A stretch of 64,000 bases of DNA from Rhodothermus marinus (GTDB taxonomy: Bacteria > Bacteroidota > Rhodothermia > Rhodothermales > Rhodothermaceae): contig NZ_AP019797.1 in assembly GCF_009936275.1 (NCBI RefSeq), positions 1,417,501-1,481,500 of the forward strand, read 5' to 3'. This document shows positions 1-9,573 of the stretch, in pieces. Within the stretch, counting starts at the first letter, position 1, and every line of letters starts with the position of its first letter. Made by a program: the position numbers and the translations under genes. The notes under the pieces are model-generated. The model was not told where the DNA came from and searched no databases. It saw nothing but the letters and a program-made list of their open reading frames with translations.

Positions 1-73
1 GCGTGCCCGCATGGCGCGGCAGTCCGTCTCCCCGTTGACTTTCTGTCGGTGTCGTCCAAGCAGGAGGTAAGCA

Positions 74-1351
74 ATGCGCAAAGTTAAAGGCCTTCGCTGG
101 TGGATTATCAGCCTGATCGCGATTGCCACTGTCATTAACTACATCGACCGGGGTGCGCTTTCGATCCTCTGGCCCAACATCTCCGCCGATCTGGGGATGA
201 CCAAAGAGGATTATTCCCTGATCGCCATCATGTTTACGATTGCGTACGCGATCAGTCAGACGCTCTCCGGGCGGCTGTACGACTGGGTCGGCACGCGCCT
301 CGGCTTTGTCATTTCGATCACGGTCTGGTCGATTTCCATTGCGCTCCATGCCATTGCGCGGAGCGTGACCAGCTTCAGCATCTTCCGATTTCTGCTCGGG
401 CTGGGCGAGGCCGGCAACTGGCCCGGTGCCACCAAGGCGGTGGCCGAGTGGTTTCCGATCAAAGACCGGGCGCTGGCGCAGGGCATTTTCAACGCCGGGG
501 CCTCCATCGGGTCCATCATCTCGCCGCCGCTGATCGCCTTCCTGTACCTGTGGCTGGGCTGGCAGGCGACCTTTGTGGTGCTGGGCGGACTGGGTCTGCT
601 CTGGCTCATTCCCTGGGTGATCGTCTACAAGGCGCTTCCAGACCGCCATCCCTGGCTGACCGAGGAGGAGCGTCAGTACATTCTGAGCGGACAGAAAATC
701 GAAGATGCCGAGGCGGAGGATGAACGGGTGCCTGGCTTTTGGGAACTTCTCTCGTACAAACAGACCTGGTCGGTGCTCGTGTCCCGCTTTTTCCTGGACC
801 CCATCTGGTGGCTTTTCGTGTTCTGGCTGCCCATCTACCTGCACGACCGGTTTGGCTTCGACATCCAGCAGATCGGCCTTTCGGCATGGGTGCCATACGT
901 GGGAGCGGCCGCCGGGGCGCTGTTTGGCGGCTGGTACGCCGGTTTCCTGATGCGTCGGGGCTGGACGGTGGACAAGGCCCGCAAATGGGCCATCACGCTC
1001 GGCGGGCTGATCATGCTACCCGGACTGCTGCTTACCTCGATTGCAGCCCATCCCGTCGTGGCTGTCCTGTTGATCGCCGTGGTGCTGTTCGGATTCCAGG
1101 TTTCCATCGGCAACATCCAGACGTTGCCCAGCGACTTCTATTCCGGAAAGGCCGTCGGGTCAGTGGCAGGTATGGGCGGGACCACGGCCGCGCTCGGGGT
1201 GATCATAACAACCTGGCTGGTTCCCAAGCTGGTGGTGGCCAGTTACGTACCGTTTTTCCTGATGGGTGCCATGCTGGTGCCGCTGGGTGTGCTCTCTGTG
1301 TACGTGCTGGGTGGCCGCATTCGGCGTGTACCACTGCGTCGGCGGCCCTGA
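74..1351 (+). CDS. MFS transporter, ACS family, hexuronate (ExuT)-like
   Basis: A 425-residue inner-membrane major facilitator protein with about 12 hydrophobic segments. The first helix carries the anion:cation symporter signature NYIDRGALS, and GRLYDWVGTRLGF follows in the loop after helix 2. The length and the motif FRFLLGLGEAGNWPGA are typical of ExuT/GudP-type transporters of glucuronate, galacturonate or other sugar acids. The start is well set by AGGAGG eight bases upstream. The family assignment is firm and the substrate is inferred. A beta-glucuronidase-type GH2 enzyme at 22972-24786 would release a possible substrate, but it is not linked in an operon. Confidence 0.85.
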   Translation: MRKVKGLRWWIISLIAIATVINYIDRGALSILWPNISADLGMTKEDYSLIAIMFTIAYAISQTLSGRLYDWVGTRLGFVISITVWSISIALHAIARSVTSFSIFRFLLGLGEAGNWPGATKAVAEWFPIKDRALAQGIFNAGASIGSIISPPLIAFLYLWLGWQATFVVLGGLGLLWLIPWVIVYKALPDRHPWLTEEERQYILSGQKIEDAEAEDERVPGFWELLSYKQTWSVLVSRFFLDPIWWLFVFWLPIYLHDRFGFDIQQIGLSAWVPYVGAAAGALFGGWYAGFLMRRGWTVDKARKWAITLGGLIMLPGLLLTSIAAHPVVAVLLIAVVLFGFQVSIGNIQTLPSDFYSGKAVGSVAGMGGTTAALGVIITTWLVPKLVVASYVPFFLMGAMLVPLGVLSVYVLGGRIRRVPLRRRP

Positions 1352-1530
1352 ACTCTGAAAGCGCACCTCCAGGCGTGCGGTAGCTGCGGAGCCTGGGAGC
1401 CTTCAACGTGCCTGGTGAAAAGTGTAGGCGGTCGGCCGGGTTGGGCTCAAAACGTTGCGCTACGTGCATCTTTGCGGCGCCGCTGTTATTATTGGACCGA
1501 ATTATCGGTTCGTCTGTTTGATTTTGATCA

Positions 1531-4374
1531 ATGCGCCGCGCCGCGCTGCTTTTTACTCTGTTCTGGGGTGTTGTCGAAGGCGCCCATGCCCAGTGGTATG
1601 GCGTGACCTATCGGCCGCCCGGGGTGCATTACCGGGTGCTGCGCAGTCCACACTTTGAGCTGATCTACCAGCAGGGACGTGAGGCCGAAGCGCGCGCGGC
1701 GGCTGCGCTGCTCGAAGCGCACTACGACAGCGTGCGGGCCCTGGTGGGGCTGCGCCATGACTTCCGGATGCCGGTGATCATAAGCGACTACCGGGATCAG
1801 GGTAACGGCTTCGTCTCGGCGCTGCCGTTTCGACAGGAACTCGACGTGGCGCGGCTGCGCGGGCTGGCCGTGGCGCCCACGACGCACTCCTGGCTCCATG
1901 CGGTGGTGCCGCACGAGCTGGTCCACGCCGCCCATGCCGAACTGAATGCCGGGCTCGGTATCGGGTGGGGACTGCGGCTGCTGGGGCCTGACTGGAGCCG
2001 TCTGCTCAACCTGTGGGCACCCGCCGGCTTTGCAGAAGGCGTGGCCGTCTTCTACGAAAGTCGCATCGAGGGAGGGGCCGGCCGCCTGCACTTTCCATTT
2101 TTCAATATGGAATTCCGGGCGGCCATGGCTTCCGAACGTCCCTGGCGGCTGGCCCAGCTCCTGGAAGCCTCGACCTACACCTGGCCCTTCGATCGCCACT
2201 ACAACGGCGGCGGCCATCTGTATCAGTACCTGGTCGAGAACGGAAAGCCCGACTTCTTCCGACGCACGACGCGCTGGTTTCACCGCATGCCGCTGACGGG
2301 TTTCGGCGTGGCTTTCTGGTACGGCACGCGACAGTTTCCGGCCACGCTGGGCCGGCGTTTTCGTCGGGAGGCCCGGGCACAGGTACTGGCCGATCTGAAG
2401 CGTCGCGCGCCGTTCACCGAGGTACAGGTGGTGCGCTCCGAGCGCGGGTTGATCCTGCGCCGGCCTTACTGGCTCGACAACCGCACGCTGGTGGTCTACG
2501 CCTTCGGCTATCAGGAACGGCCCGGCTACTACCGGATCGATGCCAGCACGGGCCGCATGACGCGCCTGCGCACCTTCGCCACCACGGAGGACTATCTGTA
2601 TGCGCCGACCGCCGACCGACAGGCATTGCTGGTGGCCCGCTACGTGCCCGATCCGCTGCTCTCAGGACGGCTTTCGGCCGAGGTCTACCGGATGGATCTG
2701 AATGGAAAGGTGCAGCGCCTGACCCGTGGCGGGCGTGTCTACGCGCCGGTGGAGGCGCCGGACGGTAGCATCTGGGCGCTTCAGAACGACGGCTTCTACA
2801 ACCGCTGGGTGCGGATCGGGGCGGATGGCAGCATTACGCCGGTGGCCGCCTTCAAGGAGGTCTTTTTCGTGCAACTGGCGCCCGCGCCACAGGGGGATCG
2901 AGTGGCCGTGCTGCTGAATCGGCACGGTCGTCAGGGATTGTTCGAAGCCCGGATCGAGTCGGACGGCCGCGTAACGCTACGGCCCTGGCTGGCCTTTCGC
3001 CAGGGTGCCATCTACGACGTGAGCTGGAGCGCTGACGGCCGCTGGCTGCTCTTTACGGCCGATCCCGACAGTGTGCCGAACATCTACGCGCTGGAGGTGG
3101 CAAGCGGCCGCGTGCGACGGCTGACGAACGTGGCCTTCGGAGCCCTGGAGCCGGCCCTGTCGCCCGACGGCCGGCACCTGGCTTTCATTCACTACCGGCA
3201 CGAGCGCTACGAGCTGGTGCGCATTCCCTTCCGGCCCGAGGCGGCGCCCAAAGTGCCTTCGACGGAGCTGGCATCGTTCTCGCTGCAGGCTGTGGCCGCA
3301 CACGAAGCCGATCCGGTGGCGTTCGACGGGCCGCCACGGCCCTATCGGGCCTGGCGCTATCTGTGGCGGCCACGTCTGACCTATCTGGTGGGCGATCTGC
3401 CGCAGGGTGATCCGGACGGCTACGGCGAGGGGCTGGGATGGGCACTCGGACTGGGGCTGGAAGGCACCGATCCGCTCCAGCGCTGGGTGTACATGGCGCA
3501 CGGCTTCTACCGGCAGGACCGGCTCTGGGGCAGCCTGTGGCTGAGCTACGGCGGCTGGTCCTTCCGGCCCGGACTGTTCCTGTACGATCTGCCATCCTCG
3601 GCCCTGGTGCGCTTCAGCGACGGCGCGATCCGTCGCGTCGGGCGCGAGCGACGCGGGGTGGCCGTCAGTGCCAATCTGCCCGTGCTGCTGGAGTCGAACG
3701 TGTACAGCTCTTGGCTGCTACTGACGCTGATCGGCCGCAGCGAGCAGGAGCGCTACTTCTGGCACCGCCAGTCCGACCACCCCACGCTGCTGCGCGACAC
3801 GCGACAGACGGTGGAACCCATCGTGACGGTGGCCTACCGGCTGCAGCAGAACCTGCGCGACCTGATGCCCAACCAGGGATTGAGCTGGACGACCCGGGCG
3901 CTCTGGGACCTGCGACGCACGACGCTGGCCCGGCGCGAAGCCTACCGCTCCAGCCTGCATGTGTACCTGCCGCTGCTGGCCCGCTACAACGTGGGACTTC
4001 GGCTCGAGGCCGGGCTGCTCTGGCAGAACCGGGGCGACGTGCTCGACCTGACCACGTTCCTGCCGCGCGGCTGGGAAGACGCCTTCCTGGGGCACGGCAC
4101 GTTCGGACGGCTGGGCACGCTGGCGCTCGTGCCCGTGAAGTTCATCGACAGTGGCCTGGTGATCCTGCCGCTCTACGTCGATGCGCTGTACCTGTACGGC
4201 TTTGCCGAGACGGTTCGGATCCTTGACGGCGAAGTGATAGGGCCACGTGATCTCAGCGCGATGGGTGGTGGGGCCGGGGTGCAGTTCCGGCTCTTTTCTC
4301 ATCTGCGGCTGGATCTGCGGGCCGGCATGGCCTATCGCCTGCGCGACGGAAAGTGGCAGACCGTCTGGCGCTGA
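1531..4374 (+). CDS. Secreted gluzincin-like metalloprotease with TolB-type propeller and C-terminal beta-barrel
   Basis: A 947-residue protein with an N-terminal signal peptide ending near AHAQ. Residues about 30-290 look like a peptidase MA (gluzincin) domain: HELVH at 128-132 is an HExxH zinc motif, and Glu169 in GFAEGVAVFYE is the likely third ligand. Residues about 300-600 contain TolB/WD40-like blades such as SWSADGRWLLFTA and LSPDGRHLAFIH. Residues about 620-947 are rich in alternating aromatic strands and resemble an outer-membrane barrel. It is probably anchored in or exported through the outer membrane. The substrate is unknown. The start follows an AT-rich stretch with no clear ribosome binding site. 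Confidence 0.7.
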   Translation: MRRAALLFTLFWGVVEGAHAQWYGVTYRPPGVHYRVLRSPHFELIYQQGREAEARAAAALLEAHYDSVRALVGLRHDFRMPVIISDYRDQGNGFVSALPFRQELDVARLRGLAVAPTTHSWLHAVVPHELVHAAHAELNAGLGIGWGLRLLGPDWSRLLNLWAPAGFAEGVAVFYESRIEGGAGRLHFPFFNMEFRAAMASERPWRLAQLLEASTYTWPFDRHYNGGGHLYQYLVENGKPDFFRRTTRWFHRMPLTGFGVAFWYGTRQFPATLGRRFRREARAQVLADLKRRAPFTEVQVVRSERGLILRRPYWLDNRTLVVYAFGYQERPGYYRIDASTGRMTRLRTFATTEDYLYAPTADRQALLVARYVPDPLLSGRLSAEVYRMDLNGKVQRLTRGGRVYAPVEAPDGSIWALQNDGFYNRWVRIGADGSITPVAAFKEVFFVQLAPAPQGDRVAVLLNRHGRQGLFEARIESDGRVTLRPWLAFRQGAIYDVSWSADGRWLLFTADPDSVPNIYALEVASGRVRRLTNVAFGALEPALSPDGRHLAFIHYRHERYELVRIPFRPEAAPKVPSTELASFSLQAVAAHEADPVAFDGPPRPYRAWRYLWRPRLTYLVGDLPQGDPDGYGEGLGWALGLGLEGTDPLQRWVYMAHGFYRQDRLWGSLWLSYGGWSFRPGLFLYDLPSSALVRFSDGAIRRVGRERRGVAVSANLPVLLESNVYSSWLLLTLIGRSEQERYFWHRQSDHPTLLRDTRQTVEPIVTVAYRLQQNLRDLMPNQGLSWTTRALWDLRRTTLARREAYRSSLHVYLPLLARYNVGLRLEAGLLWQNRGDVLDLTTFLPRGWEDAFLGHGTFGRLGTLALVPVKFIDSGLVILPLYVDALYLYGFAETVRILDGEVIGPRDLSAMGGGAGVQFRLFSHLRLDLRAGMAYRLRDGKWQTVWR

Positions 4375-4378
4375 GCGT

Positions 4379-5227
4379 TCAGCGTGTCGCCGAAGTGTCG
4401 GCCAGCACCTCGGCAACGGCCGCCAGCACCTCGTCGGTCGTCCAGCGATTGCCCCGCCAGATGCGTCCGATGCGTCCGTCCGGCATCACGAGCGCCGTGG
4501 TCAGGTTGTGGATAATCTCACCGCCTTCGGTCTCGTAGTGTACCCCGAACTGCGCGGCCAGCCGGCGGATGGTGGTCGTGTCGCCCGTGGCAAAGATCCA
4601 GTGGCGGGTGTCGTCCGTGTAGTGCCGTGCGTAGCGTCGCAGGACCGAAGGCGTGTCGTAAGCCGGATCGAAGCTGATCGTGAGCAGGCGCGTGCGATCG
4701 CCGAAACGCGCTTTGAGCGGTTCCTGAAGCTGCTGGAAGCGGCGCGACATGAGCGGGCAGAAGTCGGGCACCGGGCAGCGCGTGTAGATGAACGTAAGCA
4801 GCAGGGCGCGGCCCTGCAGGTCCGACAGGCGGAGTTGCAGGCTGTCCTGCGTCAGCAGCGTGGCTTTGGGGAGCGGATCGCCTTCCTGCAGCAGAGGCAG
4901 GCCCTGAAATGCAGGCGGCGCGCCGGCATCCAGGTTCAACCGGGTGCCCGGCGGCAGGCGCCGGATGTCGGTGATCCAGGCGCTGTCGCGCGTCACGTGG
5001 AAAGTGAAGGCGATCTGGTCGCCCAGGGAAAGGCGGGACACGGCCGTCGTATCCGGCGTGCGAAATGGCATTGTCATGGCCGGCATGTAGCCGGGGATCT
5101 CCTCGTGCTGAATGAAGAGCGTGTGCGGGTCGTCGCCGAAGCCGACCACACGGCCACGCACTTCGTAGGTGCGGGAAAACCGACAGCCCGTCAGTAGCAG
5201 AGCGGCAAGAAGCAGCAGGCGCGGCAT
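4379..5227 (-). CDS. CusF-like/SCO1-SenC fusion lipoprotein
   Basis: A 282-residue lipoprotein (lipobox LLLTGC). Residues about 20-95 match the CusF copper-binding fold, including the methionine motif MPAMTMPF. Residues about 110-275 are an SCO1/SenC thioredoxin-like domain with the paired cysteines in TRCPVPDFCPLM and the conserved His in IIHNLTTALVM. Sco proteins deliver copper to the CuA site of haem-copper oxidases or reduce its thiols. The cysteine spacing is CX5C, where the textbook motif is CX3C. The gene ends five bases from the convergent gene at 1531-4374. The family is firm; the target oxidase is not in the window. Confidence 0.85.
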   Translation of the reverse strand: MPRLLLLAALLLTGCRFSRTYEVRGRVVGFGDDPHTLFIQHEEIPGYMPAMTMPFRTPDTTAVSRLSLGDQIAFTFHVTRDSAWITDIRRLPPGTRLNLDAGAPPAFQGLPLLQEGDPLPKATLLTQDSLQLRLSDLQGRALLLTFIYTRCPVPDFCPLMSRRFQQLQEPLKARFGDRTRLLTISFDPAYDTPSVLRRYARHYTDDTRHWIFATGDTTTIRRLAAQFGVHYETEGGEIIHNLTTALVMPDGRIGRIWRGNRWTTDEVLAAVAEVLADTSATR

Positions 5228-5304
5228 GGCATCGGGAAGCGGTTCGTTCCGGGTACGTCCCGGATACGTCGGATCGGCACGGCGGATCTGCTTTTGCCAA
5301 AAAC

Positions 5305-5691
5305 TCAGGAACGGCGATTCCTGGCCGATTCGATGGCTTTCAGGAGCTGCTGGCGGGTGAAGGGTTTCGTCAGGTACTCGTCGAATCCTTCCTGCAGAAA
5401 CCGGTCGCGGTCTTCCGGGCGGGCGTAGGCGGTAAAGGCGATGGCGGGCGTGTCGCGGTAGGTGAGGCGCTCACGGAGTTCGTGCAGCAGGTCGATCCCT
5501 GTGCGCTGCTCGCCCAGGTTGATGTCGAGCAGGAGCACCTCGGCATGCTCCTGACGGGCCAGCTCCAGCGCTTCATCAAACGTGGCGGCCAGCAACAGGT
5601 CGAAGTGCTCCTGCAGAAAATAGCGCAGCAACAGCCGCGTCTCCGGGTTGTCTTCGACGGCCAGCAGCCGCGGCTTCGAGGGTTCCGACAT
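5305..5691 (-). CDS. Single-domain response regulator
   Basis: A 128-residue CheY-like receiver domain with no output domain. The acidic pair is in AVEDNPE, the phospho-acceptor Asp in VLLLDINLG, the conserved Thr region in AIAFTAYA and the Lys in YLTKPF. It probably relays signals between histidine kinases and other partners through protein contacts. It lies about 60 bases downstream of the HhH envelope gene on the same strand and could be cotranscribed with it. No cognate kinase adjoins it; the only kinase in the window is at 28387-30327. Confidence 0.85.
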   Translation of the reverse strand: MSEPSKPRLLAVEDNPETRLLLRYFLQEHFDLLLAATFDEALELARQEHAEVLLLDINLGEQRTGIDLLHELRERLTYRDTPAIAFTAYARPEDRDRFLQEGFDEYLTKPFTRQQLLKAIESARNRRS

Positions 5692-5752
5692 GGCCAGTGC
5701 CCCTGTTAGCGTGACCGGTTACGTAGAAAGAATCGACAAAATGGATCGGCAC

Positions 5753-7729
5753 TTAACCCATCTGCCACAGCAGCAGAAATTGCCAGGTGCGCCGGATGTT
5801 CCGTGTCGGTGTTTCCTCCAGCGTGGTGGTGTGCCGTAGCTGCAACAGCAGGCGCGAAAAGGGACGCAGTTGCAGGCGCAGCAGCGTGCGCTGACCCCGG
5901 TCGCTCAGCGCCGCCAGCGCCATGCTGTAGCGCAGGCCGGGCTCGGGCGCGTAGAGCAGCAAAGCCGTGTCGCTGTCGAAGAAGGTCAGACGGGCGTCAA
6001 GCTGCAGCCAGGGGCGGGGCAGCCAGCGCACGCCCTGGTAGAACAACCAGCCGGTGTTGCGTTGCTCAGATCGGGTGCGGCGGGCGTGCTCCAGACGGGC
6101 TTCCAGCCGCAGCGTGGAACTGAAGGCGTAGGTGCCGTGCCAGCGGAGGGACAGGTAACGCTCGGGCGCAGTCGCTTCGAGCAGGGACGCCCCGGGACCG
6201 GGCGCTGCCGTACGTTGTTCGGCGCGATCGTGCCGGACCTGCAGGTAGGTCTCCAGCCAGGGACGCGGGCGCATGGTGAGCCGGAGCCAGTGTGTGCGGC
6301 CGATGGTGGGCCAGAACTGTCCGTAGCGGGGCCAGGGGAGCCGGTACTGATCGACCGCGGCCAGCAGTTGCCAGTCCGGCGCCGGCGTGAGCTCCAGACC
6401 GACGTAACCGCCCGTTTCGCCGGTAGGCGTGCCGCTCCGGGTGTCGAACGGATCGCCGTGCAGGCTGACGAAGCGAGTGGGCAGGTGACGCACGGCCAGC
6501 GTAGCCCGGGCAATGCGGCCCATTGGCCCCGACAGTGCCGCCACCAGGCCGAAGGGACGGCCGAGCGTGCCGCCGACCTCGGCGCTCAGCAGCGTCCGGC
6601 CGAGCAAAAACTGTCCGAAAGCGCCCAGCGCGTGGGCCGTGCGGCCGCGCCAGGCGTGTCGGTTGTAGAGGGCATCTCCGGGCTGCAGCGGATGGGCAAA
6701 GTGCGTCGTGTAGCCGACCAGACCCAGCTGGCCGCGGGCATGCTCGAAGGTCAACGCACCGCCCAGCACGTCGCTACGCAGCACCCCTTTGCGGCTGCGC
6801 TCGGCCTCGGTGCGGTGCAGGCCCGAAGCGGGGAGGCTGACGACGCCGGCCCGCAGCGTGGCTTCGAGCGTGTCGAGGCGGGCATCCAGCCAGCGCCGTG
6901 ACCCGAAGAGCGAGAGGTGCAGCGCCGAAGCAGGGGCCAGCGTCAATGCCAGGCCGCGAAAGTAACGTACCTCGTCGGTGCCGCTGTAGGGCGTCAGACC
7001 CGATCCCTGGCGCAGCGGCGCGTCGGCCGCCGCCTGGTAGCTGTCGATGGCGGGCATGGACCAGAGCGTCAGTCCGGCGCCAAAACGGGCGCTGAAGTCC
7101 CCTACGATGAATTGCTCCAGCCATCCCGAACCGCGCCAGGCCACGAAACCGGCCTGATGATCGAAGCCGTAGGTGCGTGTGGCCGGATCCCAGCGAAAGG
7201 GCTCGCCCGGGTCGCTTTCGAGCGTGAGGGCCGTTTCGAGCCGGCCGTAGCGCAGCCGCAGGCGCGTCTGGAGCCGGAGCGGCGGGCCGGGATAGCGTAC
7301 GTCGGCCTGTGCAGGAACATGGTCGAACCGCTGGAGCACGTAGCCCGATGGGCGGACGGGGCTCAGGAGCGAGCGGACGGTCACGAACGGCCGGATGCGG
7401 GCCAGCAGCTCCGGCGTGAAGCCCTCCACGCGAAGCAGTTCGTCCACGTTGGCAAATGGCCCGCGTCGGCGGTGCGCCACGATTTGCCGTGCCAGCAGTG
7501 GCGAGAGGCCGGGAAGGCGGGCCAGCTCCCCCACCGGGGCCGTGTTCAGGTCCAGCGGATCCTGCAGCCGCTCGTCCAGCCAGGCGGCCAGCTCCTCCAG
7601 AGCCTCCGGATCGAGCGTCAGTCCTTCCAGCGCTGCTTCGACGGGTGAGGCCGGAGAGAGCGTGTCCGGCACGACCTGTCGGGCAAATGCCGGCGTCGCA
7701 ACGAGTAGCAGGATGCCAAACAAACGCAT
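5753..7729 (-). CDS. Helix-hairpin-helix protein with predicted outer-membrane barrel
   Basis: A 658-residue protein with a short signal peptide (ends near PAFA). Residues about 55-115 form a ComEA-type helix-hairpin-helix pair (LDLNTAPVGELARLPG and FANVDELLRVEGF), a fold that usually binds DNA without sequence preference. The remaining roughly 530 residues are arginine- and aromatic-rich alternating strands typical of an outer-membrane beta-barrel. Proteins of this architecture are common in Bacteroidota but have no settled function; a role in DNA uptake or surface assembly is a guess. It starts six bases after the upstream PorV-like gene on the same strand, so the two are probably coexpressed. 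Confidence 0.65.
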   Translation of the reverse strand: MRLFGILLLVATPAFARQVVPDTLSPASPVEAALEGLTLDPEALEELAAWLDERLQDPLDLNTAPVGELARLPGLSPLLARQIVAHRRRGPFANVDELLRVEGFTPELLARIRPFVTVRSLLSPVRPSGYVLQRFDHVPAQADVRYPGPPLRLQTRLRLRYGRLETALTLESDPGEPFRWDPATRTYGFDHQAGFVAWRGSGWLEQFIVGDFSARFGAGLTLWSMPAIDSYQAAADAPLRQGSGLTPYSGTDEVRYFRGLALTLAPASALHLSLFGSRRWLDARLDTLEATLRAGVVSLPASGLHRTEAERSRKGVLRSDVLGGALTFEHARGQLGLVGYTTHFAHPLQPGDALYNRHAWRGRTAHALGAFGQFLLGRTLLSAEVGGTLGRPFGLVAALSGPMGRIARATLAVRHLPTRFVSLHGDPFDTRSGTPTGETGGYVGLELTPAPDWQLLAAVDQYRLPWPRYGQFWPTIGRTHWLRLTMRPRPWLETYLQVRHDRAEQRTAAPGPGASLLEATAPERYLSLRWHGTYAFSSTLRLEARLEHARRTRSEQRNTGWLFYQGVRWLPRPWLQLDARLTFFDSDTALLLYAPEPGLRYSMALAALSDRGQRTLLRLQLRPFSRLLLQLRHTTTLEETPTRNIRRTWQFLLLWQMG

Positions 7730-7735
7730 GGCGGC

Positions 7736-8560
7736 TCAGCGGACCAGCGTCAGTGAAAGCGCAGGCGACCACCCCAGCACGGCGTGGTATTCGGCGGCCG
7801 CGTCGGCCTGGATCGGTCCGATTGTCAGTCCGAAGCCGGCCGTGATGCGTTCAGGGAGCGTGCCCGTGCCGACGCGGAGCGTGAGCACGGGAAGCGCCTG
7901 CACTTCGAGTCCCGCCCGGAAGTCGGGCGCAAAGCGCAGTTCCTTGTACACGTCCACCAGCAACCGGAACGGTGCGGCCGGGTGGTAGGCCAGTCCCAGA
8001 CGCAGCGTACGGGGCAGTGCCTCACGGCCGGCCAGCCGGGGCGCGTTCAGATTGGTGGCGGCCATGCCCACCGTCAGCCACGGGAAAACCTCGGCCTGCA
8101 GGCCTGCCCAGAGGCCGAGCGCGCCGGCCGCCCCGTAGCGTTCGATGGCCACGTGCTGGTAGCGCAGGCTCAGGCCCAGGCGGAGCGGCCGACGGGTGGC
8201 CGGATGCAGCGTGCGGGCCAGCCCCAGCCAGAGATGCGTCTCCCGGTAGGCGTCGAAGCCGAACGTGCGCGCGCCCAGCGCCATCGTCATGCGCGCTACG
8301 GGTTGCACGTAGGTGGCCGCACCCAGCCGCAATGCTTCCAGCCCGTAGGCCTGACTGACCGTGAGCGACAGCGCCGTCCGCCGCCAGTCGGCCCAGGCGG
8401 CCGGATTCGCGTGCGCCCAGACGTCGGCCGTCAGGGCCGTGGTGGCACCGGCCAGTGCCACGGCGCGGGCACCCCCTTCCAGCGACTGGCCCTGTGTGCC
8501 TCCGGTCAGTGCCGCCACGAGCAACACGCACCACAGGCCGATGTGTCGTCTTCGGGACAT
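7736..8560 (-). CDS. PorV/PorQ-like outer-membrane barrel protein
   Basis: The ATG at 8558-8560 gives 274 residues and places a signal peptide (ending near GTQGQ) at the N-terminus; an in-frame start further upstream would bury that signal. The mature N-terminus SLEGGARAVALAGATTAL, followed by HANPAAWADWRRT, matches the opening strands of the FadL-like PorV/PorQ/UPF0164 group that takes part in type IX secretion. The rest alternates short strands consistent with a barrel. It is divergent from PorD (8662) across about 100 bases, so the two may share a promoter region. The family is fairly clear; assignment to PorV or PorQ specifically is not. Confidence 0.65.
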   Translation of the reverse strand: MSRRRHIGLWCVLLVAALTGGTQGQSLEGGARAVALAGATTALTADVWAHANPAAWADWRRTALSLTVSQAYGLEALRLGAATYVQPVARMTMALGARTFGFDAYRETHLWLGLARTLHPATRRPLRLGLSLRYQHVAIERYGAAGALGLWAGLQAEVFPWLTVGMAATNLNAPRLAGREALPRTLRLGLAYHPAAPFRLLVDVYKELRFAPDFRAGLEVQALPVLTLRVGTGTLPERITAGFGLTIGPIQADAAAEYHAVLGWSPALSLTLVR

Positions 8561-8661
8561 GGCAGCAGTAGAAAATGCAGGATGCCCACTGCAAAACAGG
8601 GACAATTCGGCGCAACCGTCATGGGAAACCGGCGCCACGGCTTGCCGTACCATGGGCCGGT

Positions 8662-9573
8662 ATGGCTTCAGTCAGACGACACCGGCTCAGGGCATGGCTG
8701 TTCGGGTTGGGGCTGGCGCTGCTCCTCGTGGCGCCGCTCCGGGCCCAGGAGTTGAATTGTTCCGTATCGGTCAACTATCAAAAGCTGCAGGGCTCCCAGT
8801 ACGACTACTTGCGCGAGCTGGAAGATCAGATCCGGCGCTACCTCAACGAACGGCGCTGGACGAACGACGCGTTCGAGGACATCGAGCGCATCGACTGTAC
8901 GGTCCAGATCTTTTTTGAAGAGGCCGTTACGCTGACGCGCTTTCGAGCCCGGCTCGTGCTGGCCACGCGCCGGCCGATCTACGGCACCACGCAGTACACG
9001 ACGGTACTCCAGCTCAGCGATCCGAACTGGGAGTTCGAGTATCCGCAGGGCACGCCGCTGATCTTCAACCTGGAGCAATTCCACCCGCTGACGTCCGTGC
9101 TCGACTTCTACGCCTTCATCATTCTGGGGTACGATTACGACACGTTCAGCGAGCTGGGCGGCACGCCGTTTTTCGAGCAGGCCCGGCGCATTGCCGAGCT
9201 GGCGCAGGCGGCCGGGGCCAACGGCTGGAACCAGATCGGCGACGACCGCAGCCGCGTGGCCCTGATCACGCAACTGCTCGACCCGCGCTACCGGGCGGTC
9301 CGGCAGGCGTACTTCAAGTATCACTTCGAGGGGCTGGATCACTTCGTCCAGGATCCCGAGGCGGCCCGTGCCGCCGTGCTCGACGTGCTGCGCTCCCTGG
9401 AGGCACTTTATCAGGAAGTGTCCCGTCCCTACGTGATGGATCTGTTCTTCACGGCCAAATATCAGGAGCTGGCGGCCATTTTCGAAGGATCCCGCTTGGC
9501 CCAGGAAGCTTTTTCGATTCTGAGCGAGCTGGACCCCTCTCATCTGTCCGAGTACAACCGGTTGGCGCAGTAG
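8662..9573 (+). CDS. porD: Type IX secretion protein PorD (DUF4835)
   Basis: A 303-residue protein from the ATG at 8662, which puts a signal peptide (ending APLRAQ) in place and leaves QELNCSVSVN as the mature start, the hallmark opening of the DUF4835/PorD family. Further family motifs are NERRWTNDAFEDIERIDC, YGTTQYTTVLQL and DFYAFIILGYDYDTF. PorD is a periplasmic or outer-membrane component linked to the type IX secretion system. A T9SS-sorted cargo protein occurs at 48730-49923, which supports a working system in this organism. It is divergent from the PorV-like gene. Confidence 0.85.
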   Translation: MASVRRHRLRAWLFGLGLALLLVAPLRAQELNCSVSVNYQKLQGSQYDYLRELEDQIRRYLNERRWTNDAFEDIERIDCTVQIFFEEAVTLTRFRARLVLATRRPIYGTTQYTTVLQLSDPNWEFEYPQGTPLIFNLEQFHPLTSVLDFYAFIILGYDYDTFSELGGTPFFEQARRIAELAQAAGANGWNQIGDDRSRVALITQLLDPRYRAVRQAYFKYHFEGLDHFVQDPEAARAAVLDVLRSLEALYQEVSRPYVMDLFFTAKYQELAAIFEGSRLAQEAFSILSELDPSHLSEYNRLAQ

